Below, in pieces: positions 8,148 through 15,997 of a stretch of DNA of 32,592 bases. Within the stretch, counting starts at the first letter, position 1. Every line of letters begins with the position of its first letter. The notes under the pieces were generated by a model. That model ran no database searches. It was given only the letters and a program-made list of their open reading frames with translations, and had not been told where the DNA came from. Source of the DNA: Rhizobiaceae bacterium (lineage in GTDB: Bacteria > Pseudomonadota > Alphaproteobacteria > Rhizobiales > Rhizobiaceae); assembly GCA_028279875.1 (NCBI GenBank), contig JANQMU010000116.1, forward strand, positions 1 to 32,592, in the 5' to 3' direction. The position numbers were made by a program, and so were the translations under genes.

Positions 8148-9029
8148 TCATCCCTTGATCCCGCCGGAGGATAGTCCGCGGACAAAATGGCGTTGTGTTA
8201 CAAAAAACAGAACAATCATTGGCACCGCAGAGATGACCAGCCCCGCCATAATGACGGTCCACTCATCACGGAACTCGCCGGTGAATTGCAGCAACCCGGC
8301 CGGCAAGGTTCGAGTTTCATCGCCCTGCACAAATGTCAGTGCAAAGACGAACTCATTCCATGTTCTCATGGCCTGCAGCAGAGATGCGGACGCCAACATC
8401 GGGCGGCTCAAGGGCACAATGACATACCAGAATACCCTGAATGGTCCGGCACCATCTATTCGCGCCGCCTCCTCAAGTTCCTCGGGAAGGTTTTTGATAT
8501 AGGCAAACAAAAGAAGCGTGGTGAACGATAAACCGAACGCGGCGGTCGGGAGAATCAAAGCCAGATATGTGTCGAAAATACCCATCCACTGCAAAATCTG
8601 GAACAGGGGTATCAACGCGACTTCCGGTGCCAGCATCAAACCGCCGAGGATCAGCCCGGTAACAACTATTTTGCCCCGGAACTCGAACCGGGCAAGCGCG
8701 TAGGCCGCCATCATACTTACGGACGAAACAACGGCCACAGTTCCGCAAGTCACAACAATACTATTTAGCAGGAACCTGGAGATCCCGTTCTTCCAGGCGC
8801 GTTCATAGTTGACCCATTCAAGTTTGTGCGGGAGCGACCAGGCGTCGGAGTAGAGATCGTGGTCTGTTTTGAACGAATTTATCAGCAACCAGAACAACGG
8901 GTAGAGCACCCAGATACCGATGACCAGAAACAGCGCGTAAATGAAAATCCGCGCCCAATCGCTGCGCTGAGGCAAGAATTGCGCAATACGATATTCCGGC
9001 GCAACCGACTGCTGAGTTGACGTCCTCAT
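8148..9029 (-). CDS. Sugar ABC transporter permease, MalG type (FrlM-like)
   Basis: A 293-residue inner membrane permease with six predicted spans. The start is ATG 9029, inside the ATGA overlap with the stop of the upstream permease; the longer open frame upstream is antisense-like and not part of the gene. The EAA loop that contacts the ATPase is EEAARIDGAG at 186-195, and the C-terminus ends HFVRGLSSGGIKG, typical of MalG proteins. It forms the translocation pore with the MalF-like partner. In the setting of frlB/frlD nearby it is probably one half of an importer for glycated amino acids, but substrate cannot be read from the permease alone. Confidence 0.95.
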   Translation of the reverse strand: MRTSTQQSVAPEYRIAQFLPQRSDWARIFIYALFLVIGIWVLYPLFWLLINSFKTDHDLYSDAWSLPHKLEWVNYERAWKNGISRFLLNSIVVTCGTVAVVSSVSMMAAYALARFEFRGKIVVTGLILGGLMLAPEVALIPLFQILQWMGIFDTYLALILPTAAFGLSFTTLLLFAYIKNLPEELEEAARIDGAGPFRVFWYVIVPLSRPMLASASLLQAMRTWNEFVFALTFVQGDETRTLPAGLLQFTGEFRDEWTVIMAGLVISAVPMIVLFFVTQRHFVRGLSSGGIKG

Positions 9030-9952
9030 TTTGGTGGACCGGAAAAGCTGTTCTTTCGGCGCGCGTAGATCTGCAACGCCGCAATGGCAAAAGTTATCAC
9101 GAAAAGCACCACCGCTATCGTAGAGGCATATCCCAGTTCGTTGTTTCGAAACGCAGTGCGGTAAAGATAACTTCCGACAACCTCCGTCGACCTGTTTGGC
9201 CCCCCGGATGTCATGACGCGTATGATATCGAAGACCTTGAATGAGCCGACTACCGTGAAGACGGTCAGTACCAGCGTGGTCGTTTGCACCCCGGGTCTTG
9301 TGATATGGATGAACTGCTGGATTCCGCCGGCGCCATCTATTGTTGCGGCCTCGTAAAGTTCCCTTGGAATGGCCTGGATGGCGACGATGAACAGCAACAT
9401 CGTGAAGCCCATAAACTGCCACTGGGAAACGCCTATAACGGCAAACAATGCGGTTGATTCATCGCCCAGCCAGACTCGGGTCAAGCTCTCCAGCCCAACC
9501 CTTTCCAACACCTGGTTCACCAGACCGATGTCCGGGCGGTAAAGAAATTGCCAAATTGTCCCGACAATCGTGACCGTCAGAAGCGATGGCAGGAAGAAGA
9601 CGGTTCGAAACAAATTGCCGATTCTCGGCCGCACGATTGTGGATTCCACCATTGCCGCCAGTACCAGGGATCCATAGACCTGAAAAATGACGGACAACAC
9701 CGCGTACCAGATGTTGTTCCAGAAGCTCTTCCAGAAAATCTTGTCGTAGAAGAGTTCAGTGTAGTTGTTGACCCCGACCCAGCGCCTCCCGGAACCGATG
9801 GCGCCGAATTGATAGAGGCTGTTGCGCACATTCTCCACCATCGGCAAATAGATGAACACAATCATCATGATGATCGCCGGTAGCAAAAACACCCAAACAA
9901 CCGACGGTCTTGGCGAATTGGCGGGCAGGTTTTGATCCAACGGGTTGCTCAC
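9026..9952 (-). CDS. Sugar ABC transporter permease, MalF type (FrlN-like)
   Basis: A 308-residue permease starting at GTG 9952 (MSNPLDQNLP). The first membrane span is at about 18-40, followed by the conserved VGVNNYTELF segment of CUT1 permeases, and the EAA loop is EAATIDGAGG at 201-210. It has six spans in total. It overlaps the next permease by four bases, so the pair is translationally coupled. A 126-base spacer with a stem-loop separates it from the binding-protein gene, which is usual for importers that make more binding protein than permease. Confidence 0.95.
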   Translation of the reverse strand: MSNPLDQNLPANSPRPSVVWVFLLPAIIMMIVFIYLPMVENVRNSLYQFGAIGSGRRWVGVNNYTELFYDKIFWKSFWNNIWYAVLSVIFQVYGSLVLAAMVESTIVRPRIGNLFRTVFFLPSLLTVTIVGTIWQFLYRPDIGLVNQVLERVGLESLTRVWLGDESTALFAVIGVSQWQFMGFTMLLFIVAIQAIPRELYEAATIDGAGGIQQFIHITRPGVQTTTLVLTVFTVVGSFKVFDIIRVMTSGGPNRSTEVVGSYLYRTAFRNNELGYASTIAVVLFVITFAIAALQIYARRKNSFSGPPK

Positions 9953-10005
9953 TTTTCCGCGCTCCGCCTTTCCGATGATCCCTGTTGCCTGTTCGAACGA
10001 ATGAA

Positions 10006-10039
10006 GCGGGAGGCCATTGAGTTTGGTTTGGTCTCCCGC
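10006..10039 (-). promoter_or_regulatory. Intra-operon stem-loop between binding protein and permease genes
   Basis: GCGGGAG and CTCCCGC pair as a 7-bp GC-rich stem, extended after one mismatch by CC/GG, around an A-rich loop. There is no run of T after it, so it is more likely an mRNA 3'-end stabiliser or partial attenuator than a full terminator. Its place, just after the stop of the binding-protein gene, parallels the malE-malF spacer hairpins and would favour higher binding-protein levels. Confidence 0.5.
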
Positions 10040-10078
10040 AACATCCCTTATACGGTCATCAAGAGGATGAATGCCCGA

Positions 10079-11368
10079 TTACTGTTCAGAGAAGAGTTCT
10101 TTCGACTTGGCGATTTCGCTTTGGAACTTTGCCAACATCGACTCCGGAGTTTCCGCCCCACTAATCAACCCCTGCCCTCCGGGAAGGAGCACCTCAACGA
10201 CATTCGTGGGAACGTCGGTGTCCAACCAAAGTGCAAATCCGCTCGATTCGCCGAGGCGGTCGACCGCTTCGATCACGGCAGGACTGCCGGTCGTATCGAG
10301 GTTCACCGCACCCACATTTATGTTTATGGAACCGGTGGCTCTGACGTGATCCTCTCCCACCGAGCGTTTCGACAAAAACTGCAACAGCTTTTTCGCCGCT
10401 TCGGGGTGTTTGCTCTTGGATGAAATCAAGAATCCGTCGGGGGCACCGGTGATGAGGTTGGGATCACCCTCCCCATCAGTGCCAAGAGGGGGCACAAAGA
10501 AATCCCATCCGTCTTGGCCGAGCCGCTCGTCATGCGCCGCGAAAAGCGACATAAAGGAGTAATACATCGCCACGCGGCCGGCATTGAAAGACTCTCTGAC
10601 GGCGCCATCCGTAAGCGCATTGATTCCACGATTGAAACACCCGTTTTCCTGCATCGCAACATACCGCTTCAGGCCTTCGAGGTAACCGGGATGGGTGAAC
10701 ATTTCGCCGACTTCACCAGCCGCGGCATAGTCCCGCAGCCGGATCTCGGAGGGCACCAGTTTGGCAAAGAAGTCTCCCAGGTAATGGGTGCCTGCCCAGG
10801 GATCCTGGTTGCCATAGCCAATCGGTGTTACACCGGCTTCGGACAGGGTCTTGCACACCGCCAGCAGCTCTGACCAGGTTTCGGGAACCTTGATGTCGTG
10901 CTCATCGAATATGGCAGTGTTGTAGGCCATGAATTTGGCGTTCACCCGAAACGGTATCCCATAGAGCCCGCCTTCCCAAATGTAGGGTTTTTCAACCGCG
11001 CTGACGACCAGCTTCTCCCAGTCCGTCCCGTAGAAATCATCGCTGAGATCGATGACCTGACCGGCCCTGGCAAATCTCCAGGCAAATTCACCGGACCATG
11101 AAAAGAAAATGTCAGGCAGATCGTCCGCAGCGGAGCGGACTTGGATGGCGTCTTTATAAGGATCGTTGGCAATCGCGTCGACCTCCACCTTTATATCCGG
11201 ATTCTCGGCTTCGAATTGTCTGATCGCTTTTTCAAAAAAGGCGGAAGACTCGGGATCCGGCCATCGATGCAGAAATTCGATTTCGACGGCATCTTGCGCC
11301 AAAGAAGCGGCGGGCCCAAGCACCGTCGCGACGGCGGCAACACTAATCAATCTCTTAATGGCTTTCAT
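10079..11368 (-). CDS. Extracellular solute-binding protein, family 1 (FrlO-like)
   Basis: A 429-residue periplasmic binding protein, starting at ATG 11368 with a very strong AAGGAGGAGA site. The signal peptide is MKAIKRLISVAAVATVLG with cleavage near SLAQ-DA. The mature protein begins with VEIEFLHRWPDPES and has the CUT1 hallmarks FFSWSGEF, YNTAIFDEHDIKVPETW, and a late GAPDGFLISSKSKHPEAAKKL. It captures the substrate and delivers it to the two permeases encoded next. In the context of frlB and frlD the ligand is probably a fructosamine or related Amadori product; a plain oligosaccharide is the main alternative. Confidence 0.94.
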   Translation of the reverse strand: MKAIKRLISVAAVATVLGPAASLAQDAVEIEFLHRWPDPESSAFFEKAIRQFEAENPDIKVEVDAIANDPYKDAIQVRSAADDLPDIFFSWSGEFAWRFARAGQVIDLSDDFYGTDWEKLVVSAVEKPYIWEGGLYGIPFRVNAKFMAYNTAIFDEHDIKVPETWSELLAVCKTLSEAGVTPIGYGNQDPWAGTHYLGDFFAKLVPSEIRLRDYAAAGEVGEMFTHPGYLEGLKRYVAMQENGCFNRGINALTDGAVRESFNAGRVAMYYSFMSLFAAHDERLGQDGWDFFVPPLGTDGEGDPNLITGAPDGFLISSKSKHPEAAKKLLQFLSKRSVGEDHVRATGSININVGAVNLDTTGSPAVIEAVDRLGESSGFALWLDTDVPTNVVEVLLPGGQGLISGAETPESMLAKFQSEIAKSKELFSEQ

Positions 11369-11565
11369 GGCTTTCTCCTCCTTGGGGCCATTTCGGGCTT
11401 ATTGAAGATCCCGTACGTTCCCCTCTAGTCCGTGTATCTTTCTACGTTGCCCATTTGCGACACTGTCCCGCGATGGACGACGTTGTCTCATTCCACTGGC
11501 GAAGTCCGGTTATGTCATTTCATATTTGGCTCCTTCCGTTTGCGTCGATGCCGGCAATCATGAGC

Positions 11566-12549
11566 TCATGCGTGCAGGTGCGCCTTGATCTGATTGCAGA
11601 TTTGATTGAATTCACGGGCAGCAGGGGCAGACATGTAACGTGCCCGGAGAAAGGCATGCGTCATGCCCTCGACGGTACGCACATCAACGGTGACGCCCGC
11701 ATCTTTAAGCTTTTGACCATAGTTGATGCCATCATCGCGGAGCGGATCATGCTGGGCATTTACAATGAGCGCGGGCGGTAACCCGCTCAAGTCCTCGGCT
11801 CTGGCCGGGTAGCGGACTGGATCGCTCTCATCCCCCACATCGGGCATATATGCTGACCAGAAGTAACGCATGTCTTCGGTTGTGAGCCACGGTCCCCGCT
11901 CATATTCCGTATAGGAACTGGTCGTAAAATCTGTATCCATTGCCGGATAAATCAGGACCTGAAACAGGACATTTGGCAGGCCCTCCAGCTTCAGTTTCTG
12001 CGTAAGCGAGGCACTGAGGTGACCGCCCGCACTGTCGCCGGCGATGCCGATGCGATCGCCGTTGAGGCCGAGCAATTGACCTTCATTTCGAACCCACTGG
12101 AGGACTTTGAAGCAATCGTTGACCGCCGCCGGATGCGGGTTTTCCGGCGGCCGTCGGAAATGGACGGCAACGACCTGAACCTCCGCGTGTTCGGCAATGG
12201 CGGCTGTGATCTCGTCATGGGTATCAAGGCTGCCTTGCACCCATCCGCCCCCGTGAAAATACAAGAGCGTGGGAATGGAGAATTTGTCTGCAACGGAAGG
12301 GCGATAAATGCGGACCGGTATTTCACGACCAGGCGCTGTGACATACCAGTTACGAACCTTCATGTTATCCGGATAAGGCCTGTCGAAAATCTCGGCGAAA
12401 GTCTCCATCCGCAATCGGCGTTCTTCAGGTGTGCCTGCCTCCGTCACGTCATCATCGGAGTGGGGTCCACTTGATTTGCGTGTGTTCATGCAGAATTCGT
12501 AAAACTCCTCCATGCCATCAGCTAACTTCAGATCATCGTCACGCGTCAT
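11566..12549 (-). CDS. Alpha/beta hydrolase, hormone-sensitive lipase (HSL) type esterase
   Basis: A 327-residue cytoplasmic esterase of the HSL/family IV group. HGGGW (99-103) forms the oxyanion hole and GDSAGG (171-176) carries the nucleophile Ser173; the Asp in NAQHDPLRDDG and the His in GMTHAF complete the triad. One oddity is AVHFRRPPENPHPAAV, where the family usually has AVDYRLAPE; this loop lines the entrance to the site. It lies upstream of the ABC operon on the same strand (197 bases before the binding-protein gene) and is divergent from an XRE-type regulator, which probably controls it. It may release an acyl group from an imported compound. The substrate is unknown. Confidence 0.92.
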   Translation of the reverse strand: MTRDDDLKLADGMEEFYEFCMNTRKSSGPHSDDDVTEAGTPEERRLRMETFAEIFDRPYPDNMKVRNWYVTAPGREIPVRIYRPSVADKFSIPTLLYFHGGGWVQGSLDTHDEITAAIAEHAEVQVVAVHFRRPPENPHPAAVNDCFKVLQWVRNEGQLLGLNGDRIGIAGDSAGGHLSASLTQKLKLEGLPNVLFQVLIYPAMDTDFTTSSYTEYERGPWLTTEDMRYFWSAYMPDVGDESDPVRYPARAEDLSGLPPALIVNAQHDPLRDDGINYGQKLKDAGVTVDVRTVEGMTHAFLRARYMSAPAAREFNQICNQIKAHLHA

Positions 12550-12762
12550 AAGCTCAAAGTCTCAATTCTCAGCCGCTGCGAGCCCCGCCAGACCCGATGA
12601 TTGAGAATTGCCGGGCCGTTCACTTCATGTCAGGCGCACCGAAAACCCTGCTGCGGATTTAAGCTGCTTGCTGGTAAGTGGTGCAGTGTACCAATTGTCA
12701 GCTGGTTCAATCTGGCAGCATTTCCGCCAAGGCAACATTCCGTAGATATACAGCAATCTACT

Positions 12763-12836
12763 GCAGTTTGCTGCGAATCAGCGCAAATTTGCTGCATTCT
12801 TGAAGGCGGTGAGCGCAAAATTATGAGCAAATTTGT
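12763..12836. promoter_or_regulatory. Candidate operator array for the XRE regulator
   Basis: Three related sites lie between the esterase and the regulator: GCAGTTTGCTGC (12763-12774), GCAAATTTGCTGC (12783-12795, containing the perfect palindrome GCAAATTTGC) and GCAAATTTGTTC (12827-12838, over the first codons of the regulator). The first two centres are about 20 bases apart, two helical turns. The layout fits autoregulation of the regulator and control of the divergent esterase. This is inference from pattern only. Confidence 0.5.
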
Positions 12837-13704
12837 TCTGGTTGGTGACAGGGTGAAAAAACCAGCTTATGAAGCCCGCATGAGCCCTGGAAATTTTGAA
12901 GTCAATTTGCAGCGCCTGTGCGCCCAGAAGAAATCAATCTCCTTGGTGAGCCGCGAGCTTGGTATCAATCGCCAACAGTTCAGCCGCTACCTCAACGGGA
13001 CCAATCGGCCAGGCAGCTACCTGCTGAAAAAAATCTGTGACTATTTTGGCATTGCCAGCGACGATATCGATTTGCCGCCCGAGCAATTTGCCGAGTTGGT
13101 TGACGGATTACCCGGTGAAGCCACAGTTCTTCGACTCCCAACTGAGTTATCGAACGAGTTACTGGCTGTGGCTGCTCGATCCCTCCCGCATCTCGATCGG
13201 CATGTTGGGTTTCATTTCCGCTATTATTACGCCTACGCCTTCCCCGGATATGTGTTTAAGACCCTGACCGCTGTCCGGAAACTGGGCACCTACTACTGCA
13301 CCAAGCAGATCGTGCGTGTCCCCGGGGCCAATGCTCCCACGCATACGCCTTTGATCTTCAAGTATAACGGGCTCTTGCTGGACTTCTGCGATCGCTTGTT
13401 TCTTGTCGAAAGGCTCCAGTCGAAAGAAGGGTCGCTGTCACAGTCGGTGTTTGCGCCCCTTTATCGACCTGGTGTGCGTTTGATGTCCGGAGTGGCCAAC
13501 TCTGTCGCGAGCTCGACAGGAAGCGACCCAGCCGCGACCCGCACTGTCATGGAGTTCATTGGAACTGAAATTGATCTGCGTGCCGCCCTGAAATCGTGTG
13601 GGTTATTTCATCCGGAAGAGGGCGTGGTGAACCCGCATGTCCTCGCTATGATTGACAACCGGAACAAGCGGAAGAACCACATTTTCCTTTCGCATCCGGG
13701 ATAA
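12823..13704 (+). CDS. XRE-family helix-turn-helix transcriptional regulator
   Basis: A 293-residue protein from ATG 12823; the open frame extends upstream but that part (to 12601) reads as non-coding promoter DNA. The HTH is at about 38-78, with SLVSRELGINRQQFSRYLNG as the core helices and NRPGSYLLKKICDYFGI after it. The remaining 200 residues are a putative sensor domain (HFRYYYAYAFPGYVFKTLT), a form seen in rhizobial regulators without assigned ligand. It is divergent from the esterase gene and ends before the palindromic repeat at 13793. It probably regulates the esterase, itself and perhaps the transport operon. No enzymatic motif is seen. Confidence 0.88.
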   Translation: MSKFVLVGDRVKKPAYEARMSPGNFEVNLQRLCAQKKSISLVSRELGINRQQFSRYLNGTNRPGSYLLKKICDYFGIASDDIDLPPEQFAELVDGLPGEATVLRLPTELSNELLAVAARSLPHLDRHVGFHFRYYYAYAFPGYVFKTLTAVRKLGTYYCTKQIVRVPGANAPTHTPLIFKYNGLLLDFCDRLFLVERLQSKEGSLSQSVFAPLYRPGVRLMSGVANSVASSTGSDPAATRTVMEFIGTEIDLRAALKSCGLFHPEEGVVNPHVLAMIDNRNKRKNHIFLSHPG

Positions 13705-13792
13705 TGTTCGGGGCCTGTCGAGGACGCATTTCTTCGCCTTTGGACCACCGCCGCGCGGTCAGATCAGCCTCTGCCGCGGGGCTTCGCGGCTC

Positions 13793-13970
13793 AGAGCCCA
13801 TTCGGGAATTAACGATTGGTTTGGTTGTGCCTATTTTGTTCAATATCAAGCGATTGATCGAAGGAACGGCTGGTGGCTATTACGAGATCGAGCGCGCCGA
13901 TAGTGGGCAAAATAGGCGCAATCCGTCAGGACGCAGCCAAGCCAGTCGTTAATTCCCGAATGGGCTCTCA
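13793..13970. repeat. Dispersed repeat, two inverted copies (A and B)
   Basis: Copy A (13793-13857, +) and copy B (about 13905-13970, reverse) share an outer segment of more than 20 bases that begins GAGCCCATTCGGGAATTAAC and, further in, GCCTATTTTG. Copy B has about 12 additional bases before the GCCTATTTTG part. Together they form a 178-bp element with inverted ends. A third copy lies at 18798-18862. The inner 45 bases are not shared. No transposase is encoded, so this may be a MITE or a REP-like intergenic repeat. Copy B reaches into the end of the GntR gene and supplies its TGA. Confidence 0.75.
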
Positions 13971-14717
13971 GCTCCCGACTGGATCGGTTGTCAGCATGAC
14001 CCGACGCGGGTGATTGACTGAAGTCATGTATTCAATTGGCCGCGAGTCATCGTCCGAGGCGATCACGTGGATTACAAGGCAAGATTCACCGCGCTTCAGT
14101 CCCAGCAATTCCGCGTCATCGGCCTGTGCTGGCGCGACGCCGATCATGGCGCTGCTGCTGGACACTTTGATTCCAAACCGCTCCGTCAGGATCACAAAAA
14201 GCGATACATCGCCGAACAGATCGTCGGCAGCCAACCCTTTGACGCGAGCCAGGGGCAGGTAGCTCGTCTCGATGCAGAACGGCAAATCATCGATTGTTCG
14301 CAATCGCTTGATTGCTACCGTTGGGGCTCCCTTGTCCAGCTCAAGCCGCTCGGCGACCCTCTGATTGGCCGCCCGCTGCTCAAAATACAGCAGCCTGCTG
14401 CCGGGCCGCCCACCGCAATTGCGGACCATCTCCGAGATGCTGGGTGAATGCACATGTTGCGCTACAGGCCGCCTGACCACCGGCGCCGGCAAAAAAGTGC
14501 CGCTTGTACCGCGTCTCTCCAGTACACCTGCCGATACGAGTCGATCGATCGCCTTGCGCAAGGTCATCCGATGGACACCAAAGCGGTCCGAGAGTTCCCG
14601 TTCGGATGGTATGCGGTCACCGGGAAGATAATCGCGATGCTCAATCATATGCAGAATTTCATGCTGCGCCTTTTCGTATGCGCGCATAAGTGAGGACTCG
14701 GTTACTGGGTCAGCCAC
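13968..14717 (-). CDS. GntR family regulator, HutC/UTRA type (FrlR-like)
   Basis: A 249-residue regulator, starting at GTG 14717. The winged HTH covers about 15-78 (GDRIPSERELSDRFGVHRMTL is its core) and the UTRA ligand domain covers about 95-245 (TIDDLPFCIETSYLPL, RGESCLVIHVI, PIEYMTSVNHP). It is divergent from frlB, and the palindrome in front of frlB fits a HutC-type operator. In the B. subtilis system FrlR represses the frl genes and is relieved by the phosphorylated substrate. The C-terminal Ser-stop lies at the edge of a dispersed repeat (AGC then TGAGAGCCC), so the last residues may have been replaced by insertion of that element. Confidence 0.94.
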   Translation of the reverse strand: MADPVTESSLMRAYEKAQHEILHMIEHRDYLPGDRIPSERELSDRFGVHRMTLRKAIDRLVSAGVLERRGTSGTFLPAPVVRRPVAQHVHSPSISEMVRNCGGRPGSRLLYFEQRAANQRVAERLELDKGAPTVAIKRLRTIDDLPFCIETSYLPLARVKGLAADDLFGDVSLFVILTERFGIKVSSSSAMIGVAPAQADDAELLGLKRGESCLVIHVIASDDDSRPIEYMTSVNHPRRVMLTTDPVGS

Positions 14718-14920
14718 GAAATTTCTCTGTCATGCGTAACCTGTCGTTTGGCGCCATTTGGTCCACATTCCTTGAGAGGGTTGCCGGAATTCGCCTGTGC
14801 CGTCAAGGCAATCCCAATCGAGTTGCGGATCAATTCGACCTGCGTTGGCAGATCGACCTTTCGATCCGTCGATCGTGAGATTTTCTCCTTTTATGGGTTC
14901 AGCCGGGAACGTCGAGAGCA

Positions 14921-14949
14921 TTGACTCTTTCGGTGTATGTTCCAATAAT
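14921..14949 (+). promoter_or_regulatory. Sigma70-type promoter of frlB-frlD
   Basis: TTGACT (14921-14926), a 17-base spacer, then AATAAT (14944-14949). Transcription would start near 14956, inside the palindromic operator that follows. The match to consensus is 5 of 6 in each box. Confidence 0.65.
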
Positions 14950-14952
14950 GAT

Positions 14953-14968
14953 TTGGTATACATACCAA
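14953..14968. promoter_or_regulatory. Palindromic operator for the GntR/UTRA regulator
   Basis: TTGGTATACATACCAA: two 7-base arms (TTGGTAT and ATACCAA) around AC. It contains the GTATAC type core seen in HutC-subfamily operators. It covers the predicted transcription start and touches the ribosome binding site (AAGGGA) of frlB, an ideal place for repression. Confidence 0.7.
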
Positions 14969-14981
14969 GGGAAATGAACGA

Positions 14982-15995
14982 ATGGCAACTGATTTGAACA
15001 AGTCGGAGATTTTCGACGAACTGAAGACGTCCGCTGATCTGGTGAGCGACGCGGCGGCGCTCGGGCGGAAATTGGCTCCTGATATCGATCGGATTTACTT
15101 TGTCGGGTGTGGTGCTCCGAATCGGATCATGCTCGGCCTTGAGTATTGGTGCCAACGCTACAGCGCCACATTGGAGGTTCGCCGTTACTTTCCAGCCGAA
15201 ATCATGGCCCAGGATCCTGAGCGGCTGGACGGCCGCACTCTGGTCCTGCTTGGCTCCAAATCAGGCACGACACCAGAAACGGTTGCCGCTGCGGAGTTTT
15301 TGAGAGATCGGCCGGCGATAACGGTTGGCGTAACACAGACTGAAGACAAACCGCTCGCAAGGTCCGTACAGCATGTATTCCTGATCGGCGAGACCTCTCA
15401 GGCCCACGCTGGCATGTTCATGATTATGCAGGCTTTCATGGGGGGCATATGGTCGGCCAAGGACGGCTGGCAGTTCGAACGGGAACTGCTGGAGTCACTG
15501 CAGGCATTGCCGGCAGCGTTGGCCGACGCCAAGGCGAACAATGACGACCGCGCCGCTGATGAAGCGCGCTTGTACAAAGACGACCGTATTTTGTACCACG
15601 TTGCGTCCGGGCCAATGTTCAGCACAGCCTATGTGTTCGGTGTGTGCGTTCTGATGGAAACGCAGTGGATGCACAGCTATCCCATCGAAGCGGCCGAATT
15701 CTTCCACGGCCCCTTTGAGATCGTCGACAAGGACATGCCGATTGTGCTCTTGCTTGGAGAAGACCCCAGTCGGCCGCTGATGGAACGAGTCGACCGGTTC
15801 TGCAAGAGGTACACTGAACGCCTGATAATCTATGATTCCCGAGATTTCGCGATGTCTGGGGTCGCACAAGAAATCCGTCCGATCGTCGCGCCCTACATCC
15901 TTCAATCTGCACTTCAGCGGATTGCCGAGCGGCTGGCCGTGTGGCACGCCCAGCCGCTGTCGACGCGACGCTACATGTGGAAGACGGAATACTGA
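14982..15995 (+). CDS. frlB: Fructosamine 6-phosphate deglycase (SIS domain), FrlB-like
   Basis: A 337-residue cytoplasmic enzyme of two SIS domains, starting at ATG 14982 behind AAGGGA. Motifs: GCGAPNR (42-48), GSKSGTTPET (91-100, the phosphosugar loop), AAEFFHGPFE (237-246, with the conserved acidic and His residues of the active-site region) and the C-terminus PLSTRRYMWKTEY, a signature of the FrlB group. The reaction known for the family is cleavage of fructoselysine 6-phosphate or another fructosamine 6-phosphate into glucose 6-phosphate and the amine. The kinase gene follows two bases later. Recognition as FrlB-like is strong; the exact amine released (Lys, Arg, opine-type or other) is not known. 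Confidence 0.92.
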   Translation: MATDLNKSEIFDELKTSADLVSDAAALGRKLAPDIDRIYFVGCGAPNRIMLGLEYWCQRYSATLEVRRYFPAEIMAQDPERLDGRTLVLLGSKSGTTPETVAAAEFLRDRPAITVGVTQTEDKPLARSVQHVFLIGETSQAHAGMFMIMQAFMGGIWSAKDGWQFERELLESLQALPAALADAKANNDDRAADEARLYKDDRILYHVASGPMFSTAYVFGVCVLMETQWMHSYPIEAAEFFHGPFEIVDKDMPIVLLLGEDPSRPLMERVDRFCKRYTERLIIYDSRDFAMSGVAQEIRPIVAPYILQSALQRIAERLAVWHAQPLSTRRYMWKTEY

Positions 15996-15997
15996 GC

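Noticed and set aside
11369..11565. A second copy of the frlB palindrome before the transport operon
   Set aside because: No TTGGTAT/ATACCAA pair or near match was found on reading both strands.
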